Shown one piece after another: positions 1 through 8,825 of a stretch of 64,000 nucleotides of DNA. Position 1 is the stretch's first letter, and each line of letters begins with the position of its first letter. Both the position numbers and the translations under genes were made by a program. Source of the stretch: Mogibacterium sp. (lineage in GTDB: Bacteria; Bacillota; Clostridia; Peptostreptococcales; Anaerovoracaceae); the NCBI GenBank assembly GCA_017512145.1, contig JAFWHB010000033.1:1-64000 (forward strand), in the 5' to 3' direction. The notes beneath the pieces are model-generated. The model was not told the origin of the DNA and ran no database searches. It saw nothing but the letters and a program-made list of their open reading frames with translations.

Positions 1-3000
1 GGTGCTCCATCCTCAGCTGTTACATCGATTGTGTATTCCCATGTTGCAGGTCCTTCGAGTCCTTCAGGTACGCTCAGGATCTTCTTGACTGGGAAGCTTG
101 CTGTTGTGCTGCTAGCATTATATGTATTGGTGAATGTCAGCGGTGCAGTTGTTGTTGAGCTTGCTGTTGCTGTAAGTGTTCCGTCGCCGTTGTCGACTAC
201 TTCTACTGTTACAGTCTTGCCTGCTGCATCTGCATCGTTGGTTACACCAGCAACTGTTCCTGTCTCAGATACTGTATATGTATATGTTCCAGGTGCTGTG
301 TAAGTGATCGGTCCGAAGTTAACAGTATCAGTATCCTGATTTACTGTTCCGGTCATTGTAGTAGCCTCAGGTGCTCCATCCTCAGCTGTTACATCGATTG
401 TGTATTCCCATGTTGCAGGTCCTTCGAGTCCTTCAGGTACGCTCAGGATCTTCTTGACTGGGAAGCTTGCTGTTGTGCTGCTAGCATTGTATGTATTGGT
501 GAATGTCAGCGGTGCATCTGTTGTTGAGCTTGCTGTTGCGCTAAGTGTTCCGTCAGGGTTTGGTATTACGGTAACTGTTACAGTCTTACCGCTTGTTGCT
601 TCAGCGTCGTTTGTTACACCTGCAACTGTTCCGGACTCTGTTACCTTATAGGTATATGTTCCTGCTGCTGCGTATGTGAATGGTCCGAATGTGGCAGTAT
701 CTGCCTCATTTGTAACTGTTCCTGTCATTGTTGTAGCTGCAGGAGCTCCATTCTGTGCTTCGACAGTTATTGTGTACGTCCACTCTTCTGGTCCAGTCAT
801 TCCCTGCGGAACGCTGAGGATCTTCTTGACAGGGAAGCTGACTGTAGTTTTTGAAGGTGTGTTGGTTATTGTGGTTACTGCCTCGCTGTCAGGACCAGCA
901 TAAGTTGCTGTCCAGCGGCTGTTTCCGATTGCCAGAACACCGCCGTTCTCTACCGGATTGCCTGCACCGTCAAGCTCCTTGAAGCTGTAAGTGATCTCAT
1001 TACCACCTTCAAACTTAGGAAGATTGGTGATTGTGCCTGTCCATGTATTACCTGTTCCACTGAGATCAACGGTTTTGCCCGTAACTGCTGAGGTTGTTCC
1101 ACCTACAGTCTTGTACAGCTGGAATGTGATGCTTGCAGGTCTTACTCCGTCAGCATTATTATTGTCATTCCAGATTTTCTTAGCTGTAACGTCTACAGTC
1201 TCGACCTCGTGAGTGTTCTTGACATCGGACTTGAAGGTCACGGAGCCGTCTTCAGCAGTGATTTTCTCATAGCCATCTTCTCCGCTTGTGTAGTCTTCCT
1301 GGTATTTTGTCAGGTCTCCACCTGCATCTGCGGCAGCAGACTCAACGATCTTGTAGACGAGTTCTTGTCCTTCAGCTGTATATCTTGGAAGATCAGCGAA
1401 ACTGTAAGTCCACTTTCCGTCTGCTCCCTCTGTTACACGAGCTGTAAGATCCTGCTCCTGTCCATCAACAGTGACCTTGACTGCTTCCCAGGCTGCATCT
1501 GCCGCGCCAACGACTTTCTGCATTACAGTCACAATGATTGCAGTTGGTCTGTAACCATCCTGATTGTTTGCGTCATCCCAAGTCTTCTCTCCTGAGAGGC
1601 TTGTTACATTCCACTTATTGGTGAAAGCAGCGGATACAGTCGCCTTTGCGCCAGCATTCTCTACACTAAAGTCTTCATATCCTTCACCGCCCGCTACACT
1701 GACATCAGTGATTTCAAGAGCTTTGTTCTCACCAGTGCCTGTTTCCTCGACTGTGAAAGTGACAGTTACCTCTCTATTGTCATACTGGATAGCATGGTTG
1801 GATCCTGCAGTCTCCTTGACCTTATAAGAGTATGTACCAGCCTTAATGAACTTGATATTTCCGAAGGATGCTTCATGCTTGGTCTGTCCTTCAGGCAGAG
1901 TTTTTGAAACTGTTACTGTGTTATTTTCTGGTGCAGGTGCGCCATTCAAAGCTTCAACAGTGAATGTGTACGCATCATCACCATCATCCCAATCATAATC
2001 AACCTTTTTCTCCGCAAGGAGTTCACCATAAGCACCAACGACCTTGTTAGTGTATGCTACAGTGAAGTCATTATTCGGCTTGTCGATTGTTCCGGAAACA
2101 GCGTCAACTGTGACAGTGCCAGGTGTACCCTGCTCAGCCTGTGCAGATGCCGTTGCAGTTGCTGTAGCTTCGACGAATCTGAAGGTTCCGTCCATGCCGG
2201 TTTCCTGGATATCATAAGTCGTTCCCGTCGGCAGGTTGATAAATCTTACATTCCAGCCGTCTTTGATGGAGATAGTAAACGCCTCTCCGGACTTTACATA
2301 ATAGTATCCGGTTTCTGTAGTCTCTCCGGACTCTTCATCAGTACGCGTCTCAGGAGTAACGTTCGCAGAATGCTCGTCAATGCTAACGGTATTTTTGTCT
2401 GCGTCCATTGCACTGAACCATACGTCTGAATCATCTTTGGTTTTAATTGTGATCGTATATTCGAATAATGCATCAGGGTCAGGGTTCTCTCCGCTAGCTG
2501 AAACTGTCTTAGAGAGATTCAGGAAGCTTCGACGGTCATTGACCGCTCTCAGCACGTTGTGCTGGTCGTCTACCTTATAGATTTTGTTATCAATTACGAA
2601 ATAGTCCTTACCATCTACCCATCCGGACTCGGCTTTATCAACATGAATCAGCAGATGAGCAACACCATTGATTGCCATCGGTCTGTAGTCTTCCGATGAC
2701 AGATCCCAATAGTATGCAAGATCATCCGGCTCATCAATGGTATAGTCGTGTCCGACTTCCTTTACCTCATATGCACCTCCGCCAAGAGGGTCTCCCTCCT
2801 GCTTGATAAATCCGCAGGAAATGAAGATGTTATTGATAGTCCAGTTGTTATCCGGAGATACTGTAGTCTTGGTATCATCCTTCAGGTACTCAGCACCATC
2901 CTTGTTCACGATAAGAGTTACAGGCTGGGCAGTTCTTCCGTCGAGGTCGTTCTTCCACTCTTTGACCGCACCGATAGTCTGCTCATCAAGATTGAGATTC

Positions 3001-5543
3001 TGGATGGTTTCAGTATAGTTAGCATTTCCGGTCTTTGTTGTGACAGTAACCTCGTCACCGGTCTTATGTGTCTGTGCATAGGTCGCACCAACTGAACCCG
3101 GAACATTTGTCAGGAGAGTATACTCACCAGAATCGAGCTTCTTTATCTGGGCCTTTACTTCAGCAGACTGACTCTCATAGTCCTTGAGACCATTGTTGAG
3201 GTCAGCAACCAGGTCGTAAGCTGCCTGGCTAGGCCAAGCTTCGAACTCTACGATATATGTGACTCCATTCTCAAGCTGGAAGTCATCTCCCATATTCCAC
3301 TGGACAGAGCCGGTGTCCTTATCGTATGTCGCTGGAGCGCACTTTTCAGCTGCCATTTGTTCAGCTGTCCACTCAGTCTTATGAGCATAGTCGGCTCCGT
3401 ACTCACCGCCATAGCGATAATACTTGAAGCTCTCAGGATCGATTTCCTGAAGCGCCTTCATTTCAATGCTTGTCATGGAAGTGATACCATCGTTGATCTT
3501 GATATCACCATAACCGAGCTGAGTCTTGATGGCTGCTATGATCTGCTCAAATGCTTCCGCCATAGCAGTTGCATTAGCAGCAGTAAATGCATGGCTTCCG
3601 TCTACCCCTGCGTCTGTACAGAGGGTGCGTACTTTCGCTACATCATTTGATACACCAATAGCATAGAACTGCTTGTTAGCACCAACGATTTTCTTTACTT
3701 CCTCTACAGCAAAATCGAAGTTTCTTCCTGCCTGATCGGAACTACCTGTTCCATATACATTATCGGTCCTGTAATAATCATTATTAATATCATTATTAGC
3801 TACAGTAGCATCGCTTATATTGCCTCTGCTCATACGGAATGTCGGGTCTCCGTCTGTGATGAACACCACAAACGTCGGCCTGTCAGAGGCAACAGACATA
3901 TGATTGGCTTCGTATAGAGCTTTTTCCCAGTTGGTACCGCCATCTGCCGTAATCCCTGCTACAGCGCTTCTCATTGTTGCAGGATCACCTGTGATAGGCT
4001 GCACCACTGAACCTGAAGTAGAGAACTGTACAAGTCCCATACGAATGTTGTCATTCTCGGTACTCATCAGCTCATCGATCATGCCGTTGATAGCAGTTTT
4101 TGCACGAGCGAGTCTTTGTTGCCCGTTCATGTCATACGTCATACTTCTGGAACGGTCGAATACAACTATGATATCTGCCTTGCCGCCTGACTCAACCTCT
4201 TTTTCTGGTCCGGTTATTCTGAGGCTGATCGTGTTCGTTCCGTTTCCGTTGTTGGTGGAGTTCTTAACAAGACTCGGTATCTCGCTAGGCCATGTCTCCT
4301 GAGTAGGATCGATTGTCTGCTGACTGCCGCCTTGAGTAGGATCAGGAGTTTTGCTATACACAACATAGATATCATCTCTAACAGTATTCCAGCCGCCGTT
4401 TAGAGTTTGATAGTAACGATCATTATTGTATCTTATGATTCTTGGGGATATTGCAGTGCCTGTTCTTGACCCATAGTGTGTCGAGTTATAAGTGTAGCCT
4501 TCAACATCGTAGATCAGATACATGCTGTCGTCTGAGAATGTCGGCGTCCTTGTTGGAGTTACGCTATTGCCATTTGTGTCAACATAATGGATTCTAGCAG
4601 TCCTATTTCCCCATGTCATTGTGTAGGTGGAGAAACCATCTACAGTAAATTCAACCTCAGCAACATTACTTGGGTTTTCTACTGTAATTTCTCCGACTTC
4701 CTTGACCTGACTTGCTTCCTGCGCATCAACTGTCGCAACTTTTTCTACGACAACTTCACCTGACTTTTCATTCAGGTGCTGGATCTCCATTGATTCTGCT
4801 AATGTCTCCGCGTCAACGCCTTCTGGCATTTCGACAAGCTCTACATTGACTTGTACATGCGAATCCTTATCAGGCTCAATTGCGTTGCCATCCTTATCAT
4901 AGATGGTCAGGTCAAATGCGGCCATGCCAAGACCCTCAAGGTCCTCATCGCTTGCATTCTCATCGAATTCTGAGAATGGTGAATTGCCTAATTCGTCCTT
5001 GAGAAGTTCTTTCTTGGCAGCTTCGTATTCATCGCTGCCCTTAGCAAACTCAGTTATCTTGAGTGTTGCTCCATCCGGAATCTTCGCGTCAGCTCCATAA
5101 GTAACAGTGACTTTGTAATTGTCACTTGTTGCTTCCAAGGTGTCTGCCTTGAATTCCGGATCTTCTTGCTTTTCCTCTTCTGCAGGTTCTGCAACTGGTT
5201 CCGCTGGAGCTGCTTCTGCCTGAGGCTGTGCCTCTTCGGTCTTAGCTGGCTCTTCAGGAACCGGTTCCTCATCTGGGGCTGCGGCCTCTACCTTCTCCTC
5301 AGCGGGAGCCTGGTCTGCAGGTTCTGGATCTGCAGGGGCTGCTTCCTCAGTGCTCTCTGGCTGTTCCTCCTCGGCCGGGGCTGCGGCCTGAGTGGCTTCA
5401 GCTGAGATTTCCTGTGCATCTGCCACGGCTGCACCAGGCTCTACCGAGTACGCGATTACGGACATCGGCATGTAGGTGATTACCATAGCAAACGACAAGA
5501 GGAAAGCAAGGAATCTTTTCAGTAATTTGTGATCTTTCTTCAT
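1..5543 (-). CDS. Giant vWA / Cna-B / pilin-repeat surface adhesin (C-terminus beyond window)
   Basis: I read one open frame of 1847 codons from ATG at 5543 (GAGGGG ribosome site just upstream) to the left edge, where it is cut. A signal peptide (about 1-32) is followed by an acidic Pro/Ala-rich stretch to about 120. A von Willebrand A domain follows (about 450-640), with the MIDAS motif DRSRS (DxSxS form) near 465. Cna-B-like modules start near 865, 1315 and 1445. Domains resembling the Spy0128/FctA isopeptide pilin fold lie near 1170-1300 and repeat from about 1565 to the edge. vWA plus Cna-B is the usual layout of pilus-tip or host-binding adhesins. A C-terminal sorting signal is expected but not visible. 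The last repeats are near identical at 369-bp period. The family is clear; the ligand is unknown. Confidence 0.88.
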   Translation of the reverse strand, partial: MKKDHKLLKRFLAFLLSFAMVITYMPMSVIAYSVEPGAAVADAQEISAEATQAAAPAEEEQPESTEEAAPADPEPADQAPAEEKVEAAAPDEEPVPEEPAKTEEAQPQAEAAPAEPVAEPAEEEKQEDPEFKADTLEATSDNYKVTVTYGADAKIPDGATLKITEFAKGSDEYEAAKKELLKDELGNSPFSEFDENASDEDLEGLGMAAFDLTIYDKDGNAIEPDKDSHVQVNVELVEMPEGVDAETLAESMEIQHLNEKSGEVVVEKVATVDAQEASQVKEVGEITVENPSNVAEVEFTVDGFSTYTMTWGNRTARIHYVDTNGNSVTPTRTPTFSDDSMYLIYDVEGYTYNSTHYGSRTGTAISPRIIRYNNDRYYQTLNGGWNTVRDDIYVVYSKTPDPTQGGSQQTIDPTQETWPSEIPSLVKNSTNNGNGTNTISLRITGPEKEVESGGKADIIVVFDRSRSMTYDMNGQQRLARAKTAINGMIDELMSTENDNIRMGLVQFSTSGSVVQPITGDPATMRSAVAGITADGGTNWEKALYEANHMSVASDRPTFVVFITDGDPTFRMSRGNISDATVANNDINNDYYRTDNVYGTGSSDQAGRNFDFAVEEVKKIVGANKQFYAIGVSNDVAKVRTLCTDAGVDGSHAFTAANATAMAEAFEQIIAAIKTQLGYGDIKINDGITSMTSIEMKALQEIDPESFKYYRYGGEYGADYAHKTEWTAEQMAAEKCAPATYDKDTGSVQWNMGDDFQLENGVTYIVEFEAWPSQAAYDLVADLNNGLKDYESQSAEVKAQIKKLDSGEYTLLTNVPGSVGATYAQTHKTGDEVTVTTKTGNANYTETIQNLNLDEQTIGAVKEWKNDLDGRTAQPVTLIVNKDGAEYLKDDTKTTVSPDNNWTINNIFISCGFIKQEGDPLGGGAYEVKEVGHDYTIDEPDDLAYYWDLSSEDYRPMAINGVAHLLIHVDKAESGWVDGKDYFVIDNKIYKVDDQHNVLRAVNDRRSFLNLSKTVSASGENPDPDALFEYTITIKTKDDSDVWFSAMDADKNTVSIDEHSANVTPETRTDEESGETTETGYYYVKSGEAFTISIKDGWNVRFINLPTGTTYDIQETGMDGTFRFVEATATATASAQAEQGTPGTVTVDAVSGTIDKPNNDFTVAYTNKVVGAYGELLAEKKVDYDWDDGDDAYTFTVEALNGAPAPENNTVTVSKTLPEGQTKHEASFGNIKFIKAGTYSYKVKETAGSNHAIQYDNREVTVTFTVEETGTGENKALEITDVSVAGGEGYEDFSVENAGAKATVSAAFTNKWNVTSLSGEKTWDDANNQDGYRPTAIIVTVMQKVVGAADAAWEAVKVTVDGQEQDLTARVTEGADGKWTYSFADLPRYTAEGQELVYKIVESAAADAGGDLTKYQEDYTSGEDGYEKITAEDGSVTFKSDVKNTHEVETVDVTAKKIWNDNNNADGVRPASITFQLYKTVGGTTSAVTGKTVDLSGTGNTWTGTITNLPKFEGGNEITYSFKELDGAGNPVENGGVLAIGNSRWTATYAGPDSEAVTTITNTPSKTTVSFPVKKILSVPQGMTGPEEWTYTITVEAQNGAPAATTMTGTVTNEADTATFGPFTYAAAGTYTYKVTESGTVAGVTNDAEATSGKTVTVTVIPNPDGTLSATASSTTDAPLTFTNTYNASSTTASFPVKKILSVPEGLEGPATWEYTIDVTAEDGAPEATTMTGTVNQDTDTVNFGPITYTAPGTYTYTVSETGTVAGVTNDADAAGKTVTVEVVDNGDGTLTATASSTTTAPLTFTNTYNASSTTASFPVKKILSVPEGLEGPATWEYTIDVTAEDGA

Positions 5544-5799
5544 GTTATTCCCCTCAGCTTTACTTAAAGAAATGGTTTATATTGTTGCGGAAGGCTTGTA
5601 ATTGTTGCGCTCCCGCAGGCTTAAATAGTTGGTGATTTCAGGTGTTGCTTAGCCTTCTTAGCTAATTTTGGGCAACACAACGCCAATTATTTATTCAAAT
5701 TCACTTTATAGTACAACAAATTATTGAAATTCGCAACAAAAGTGCATCAATTAAATATCTTTTAAGAATCACTTTTTTCGGTATTTTTTGCCAATCAAA
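5544..5799. other. Intergenic leader of the giant adhesin
   Basis: A/T-rich DNA between the adhesin start and the terminator at 5800. It contains a direct repeat ATTGTTGCG at 5581-5589 and 5601-5609. The 13-mer GCAACAAAAGTGC at 5733-5745 recurs in related form upstream of the other giant adhesin (20554-20592). I saw no clear promoter hexamer pair. The DNA probably holds the leftward promoter and operator of the adhesin. Confidence 0.4.
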
Positions 5800-5823
5800 T
5801 GGCCACGCGGTAAGGCGTGGCCA
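5800..5823 (-). terminator. Hairpin terminator of the 10337-5900 operon
   Basis: A perfect 9-bp stem (TGGCCACGC paired with GCGTGGCCA) with a 6-base loop lies about 75 bases past the stop of the last operon gene. The U tract on the minus strand is weak (ATTTG), so termination strength is uncertain. Confidence 0.55.
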
Positions 5824-5899
5824 CTGTTTAATCGTCTCGATACAACATGTTGCCGTCCGTCAAATCTGACTGCAATATGTAGTATTCTGCTCTAATATC

Positions 5900-6835
5900 T
5901 TATTCTTCCTCATCCACTTCTTCGCTGTCTTTCCTGCGCTTTGCAAGGAGTGCTGCGATCACTGCGATGAGCGCTACTGCACCGATGCCGCCTCCGATTG
6001 CCGGCCAATTGAGACCTGCGCCCGGTGTCTTGTTATCATCGATGTCTGTCGGATTGTCGGCTGTAGGTGTATCGCCGTTATCGATGTCGACTACCTGATC
6101 CGGCTGGTCTGCGAGTGGAACTCCGCCGTCTCCGATGTTAGCTCCGTCGGCAGCTGCGGCTCCTGCGCCAGCTCCCGCTCCTGCTCCTGCTACTCCGGCA
6201 GCTGCTCCAGCGGCTCCGGCTCCAGGTGCGAGGATGTTGTTGATAATTGTATTGACAGTTACATTGCCCTCTGCCGGGTTGTATGCAAATGTGAATACAT
6301 TGTTGCTCTCCTTGAGAGTGCCGGTGATGTAGTAGCTTGCCGGCAGATAACCCTCGACATAGCGGAAAGCTACCATTGGCTTGTCCCCGATCTTGCCGTA
6401 GAAGGTGTCTGCTGCGATGAGGTCGTTGCCTGCCTGATCAACATACCTTACTGTGTAAGTTGTCATGTTGCCGGCGATTCCGTATGCGAGCTCGTAATCA
6501 AGATCGCGGTCGATGTTGAATCTCAGAGCCTGTGTACCGGTCGAGCTTGCGATGCCATTGTCGTGTCCCGTAAGACGGAAGCCCTTTACATAATATGTTT
6601 CGTCTTCGAGCTTGAAGCCGAGGTCTTCAGTCGTGAGGTCGACGTACTCGCCGTATTTGTAAGTTTTGCTCCAGACCTTCTTGCCGCCAAAGTTACCTTT
6701 GTTGCCTGAGTAGACGTTGAGTGTGTACTGCGCTGCTGTGTCGCCAGTTGCCTCTTCGCCCTCTGCGAAGGCCTGCATCATGCCCATGGAGAAGAGCATC
6801 ATGATCATTGTGAGAACTGCGATCAATCTTTTCAT
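5900..6835 (-). CDS. MucBP-like secreted protein with C-terminal membrane anchor
   Basis: 311 residues. A signal peptide ends at AFA (about 24). A MucBP-like segment lies near 130-190 (TVRYVDQAGNDL and a following GYLPASYY). An unusual low-complexity Ala/Gly stretch lies near 202-230, then an acidic linker, a transmembrane helix near 278-298 and the charged tail KRRKDSEEVDEEE. There is no LPXTG motif; anchoring appears to be by the helix alone. The ATG overlaps the upstream stop by 4 bases (translational coupling) and has a strong GGAGGTGA site. It is the last gene of the fibre operon. MucBP domains bind mucins in known proteins; mucus binding here is inference. Confidence 0.7.
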   Translation of the reverse strand: MKRLIAVLTMIMMLFSMGMMQAFAEGEEATGDTAAQYTLNVYSGNKGNFGGKKVWSKTYKYGEYVDLTTEDLGFKLEDETYYVKGFRLTGHDNGIASSTGTQALRFNIDRDLDYELAYGIAGNMTTYTVRYVDQAGNDLIAADTFYGKIGDKPMVAFRYVEGYLPASYYITGTLKESNNVFTFAYNPAEGNVTVNTIINNILAPGAGAAGAAAGVAGAGAGAGAGAAAADGANIGDGGVPLADQPDQVVDIDNGDTPTADNPTDIDDNKTPGAGLNWPAIGGGIGAVALIAVIAALLAKRRKDSEEVDEEE

Positions 6836-7563
6836 GCGTTCTCACCTCCCTTCCTGCGGTCCTTCTTCCAGCTGATAAGAGCCAGGAGGAAGAGGAGCAG
6901 TGAGACACCGAATGTCAGAACGTATCTGAGAATCTTAGTCGAGTCTCCGGTCTTGACCATTCTGTTGATGACTTTGGTCTCGGTCGTATCGACACCGTGC
7001 TCTTCCACAGCATACTGCAGATCGAGCTTTGCGGCTGTTGTCTGGTAATCGTTGACCTCAGTCTCGCCCTCGAAAGCGATGTGAAGTGTCGTTGTTCCCT
7101 TCTCGCCAGGTGCCAAAGTGTTGATGGAGAAGTACTCTCCTTCGTTACTTGCGGTTGCCTGCTTGAGACCTTCAGGGATTCCTGTCTGCTTGTTGCCGCC
7201 GACCTCGTCATTGCTGTAGATGACACCTGCTTTGCTGTCAGTCAGAGTGTAGGTGTATCCGCCGTTCTCTGCCGGTGTGCCCGACTCCTCGAGAGTCTGC
7301 AGGACACTGTTACGCATGTACCAGTCGGTGGTCTTCTGTGATCTGTTGTTGTATGTGATGGTGATCGTTACGTCGTCGCCAGGTTCGAGGTCTGCAGCCG
7401 AAGCGGCAATGTCCTTGCCGTCATAGTTCGACTTCATGCTCGATCCGCCGTCGTATGTAACGTCCCCGGTAAAGCTCTTGCTCTCTGCCAAAGCCACCAT
7501 GCTCATTGAGAGTACCAGTGCCAGTGTAAGCAGGAGCGTCATAAGATAGTTTGTCTTCTTCAT
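6832..7563 (-). CDS. Secreted fibre protein with VKTGD-type sorting signal
   Basis: 243 residues. The signal peptide ends at ALA (26). The middle is a beta-rich domain with a GDDVTITITY segment typical of surface/pilin modules. The C-terminus has VKTGD at 203-207, a hydrophobic helix and the basic tail KKDRRKGG, which is the three-part layout of a sortase substrate. The pentapeptide is not LPXTG, so a sortase of different specificity, or the local class C sortase with relaxed specificity, would be needed. Third gene after the Cna-B protein at 8826; it overlaps the next gene by 4 bases. I cannot assign a named domain to the ectodomain. Confidence 0.7.
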   Translation of the reverse strand: MKKTNYLMTLLLTLALVLSMSMVALAESKSFTGDVTYDGGSSMKSNYDGKDIAASAADLEPGDDVTITITYNNRSQKTTDWYMRNSVLQTLEESGTPAENGGYTYTLTDSKAGVIYSNDEVGGNKQTGIPEGLKQATASNEGEYFSINTLAPGEKGTTTLHIAFEGETEVNDYQTTAAKLDLQYAVEEHGVDTTETKVINRMVKTGDSTKILRYVLTFGVSLLLFLLALISWKKDRRKGGENA

Positions 7564-7583
7564 CTTGTATGCCTCCTGTTACT

Positions 7584-8276
7584 CTAGTTGGTGACTGTCA
7601 GATCGTCGCCGTTTGCTTTGACATGTTCTACGCCCCAGACTGACATGATCGCATCATTAGCATTGTGTGTCTGGATCGACTGAACTTCGGCTTCGACAAC
7701 TGCGGTGTATCCGTCGTACTTGTAAGTATAAACAGTTACGCCATCCTTCTCCTCGGATACTTTGGCATCTGCAATGTCCTTGCTGATGCTGAATGTGTTG
7801 AAGAGAGGTGCTGTCTGCTCTTTGCTGCCGAGCTTCTTGCTGAAGTAGTAGATCTGCTTCTCAGCTGTCGACTCTCTGTTGCTCTTCTGCCATGCAGCTG
7901 TATTGAAATCGCTGCCGTCATATTTCAGCTGGATCAGTGCAGGGTCCATAGTCGGATCCTTGGCTCCGTCCTTCATCCAATACTTCCTGATGATGATTCT
8001 TGCGTACTGGTTGAACTCGGTGGTGTTCGCTGCTGCGATCTCTTCTTTGTACTCCTTGCCTGGAGCTGGCTTGATGCCGCTGAGGAGATGCTTGTCGGTC
8101 GGGACTTTGTCGTTCTCGACCAGATTGATGCCGATGTGGTCCATGGCAAAATCCGCATTATACGGTGTGCTGAATACTGTCAGCTGTGCCCTTGAAGCCA
8201 TGATCCCGCCGCCGCTGAGTACAATTACCGCGGCTGCGAGGAGGGCGATTGTTCTCTTAGATAGCTTTGTCTTCAT
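7584..8276 (-). CDS. SipW/TasA-type secreted fibre protein
   Basis: 230 residues. A short N-terminal hydrophobic segment ends in ASRAQL, followed by FAMDHIGINLVEN. This resembles SipW-processed proteins of the TasA/camelysin type found next to sortase loci in Clostridia. The rest is soluble and Lys/Asp-rich, with several W/Y positions, and has no C-terminal anchor. It sits 12 bases below the other SipW-type gene and 20 bases above the VKTGD protein. TasA relatives form amyloid-like biofilm fibres. Assignment rests on the leader type and context; the mature region is divergent. Confidence 0.6.
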   Translation of the reverse strand: MKTKLSKRTIALLAAAVIVLSGGGIMASRAQLTVFSTPYNADFAMDHIGINLVENDKVPTDKHLLSGIKPAPGKEYKEEIAAANTTEFNQYARIIIRKYWMKDGAKDPTMDPALIQLKYDGSDFNTAAWQKSNRESTAEKQIYYFSKKLGSKEQTAPLFNTFSISKDIADAKVSEEKDGVTVYTYKYDGYTAVVEAEVQSIQTHNANDAIMSVWGVEHVKANGDDLTVTN

Positions 8277-8288
8277 ATCTTCGCCCCC

Positions 8289-8807
8289 TTATTTAAAGCT
8301 GAAACCTTCAGGCAGTGTCCAGCCGGCCGGTGTGTCGACTGCATCGCCTGCATAGGTTGCTACAGCTGCTTCGTGGATTACTGTGATCTGGTAGTTGTCA
8401 CCAAGCTCAGCCTTCTGCCTTGCGATCTCTTCATCGGTTCCTGCGAACTCGATCTTGGCGTTGATAGCTGTTTTGGTCTCGCTGCCTGCTGCAAGTACCT
8501 CGTTGTAGTAGTACCAGCCGTCTGTGCTCTGAACCCAGCCATCGCCAGGAGTGACCACCATTCCCTCAGGACCGAAGAACTGCACGCGTACCACTACGTC
8601 GGTATCGCCTGTGTTCTCGATGGTGACATCCTTCTGCTCATCGCTCGTGCCCTCATGGATGGTCGTGTCCGGCGTCAGACTGATAGTGACTGCACCGGCG
8701 GTTGCATCTCTGTCACTGAAGTAAGCGACTGTGATGCCGACGGTGGATACCAGCATGACAAGTACCGCCAGGAGGGCTATTAATGACTTGCCTTTACGTT
8801 CTCTCAT
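8289..8807 (-). CDS. SipW-dependent-type fibre protein (TasA/camelysin-like)
   Basis: 172 residues. The N-terminus is basic, then a hydrophobic core (8-28) ending in AYFSD, the characteristic junction of substrates cleaved by SipW-type signal peptidases. A conserved-looking DVTIENTGDTDVVVRVQ segment follows, typical of TasA/camelysin-like beta sandwiches. There is no C-terminal membrane anchor, so it is probably secreted and assembled. The matching SipW-type peptidase is encoded at 23936-24739 in this window. Second gene of the operon, 18 bases below the Cna-B protein. Confidence 0.75.
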   Translation of the reverse strand: MRERKGKSLIALLAVLVMLVSTVGITVAYFSDRDATAGAVTISLTPDTTIHEGTSDEQKDVTIENTGDTDVVVRVQFFGPEGMVVTPGDGWVQSTDGWYYYNEVLAAGSETKTAINAKIEFAGTDEEIARQKAELGDNYQITVIHEAAVATYAGDAVDTPAGWTLPEGFSFK

Positions 8808-8825
8808 TTAATATATACCTCCCTG

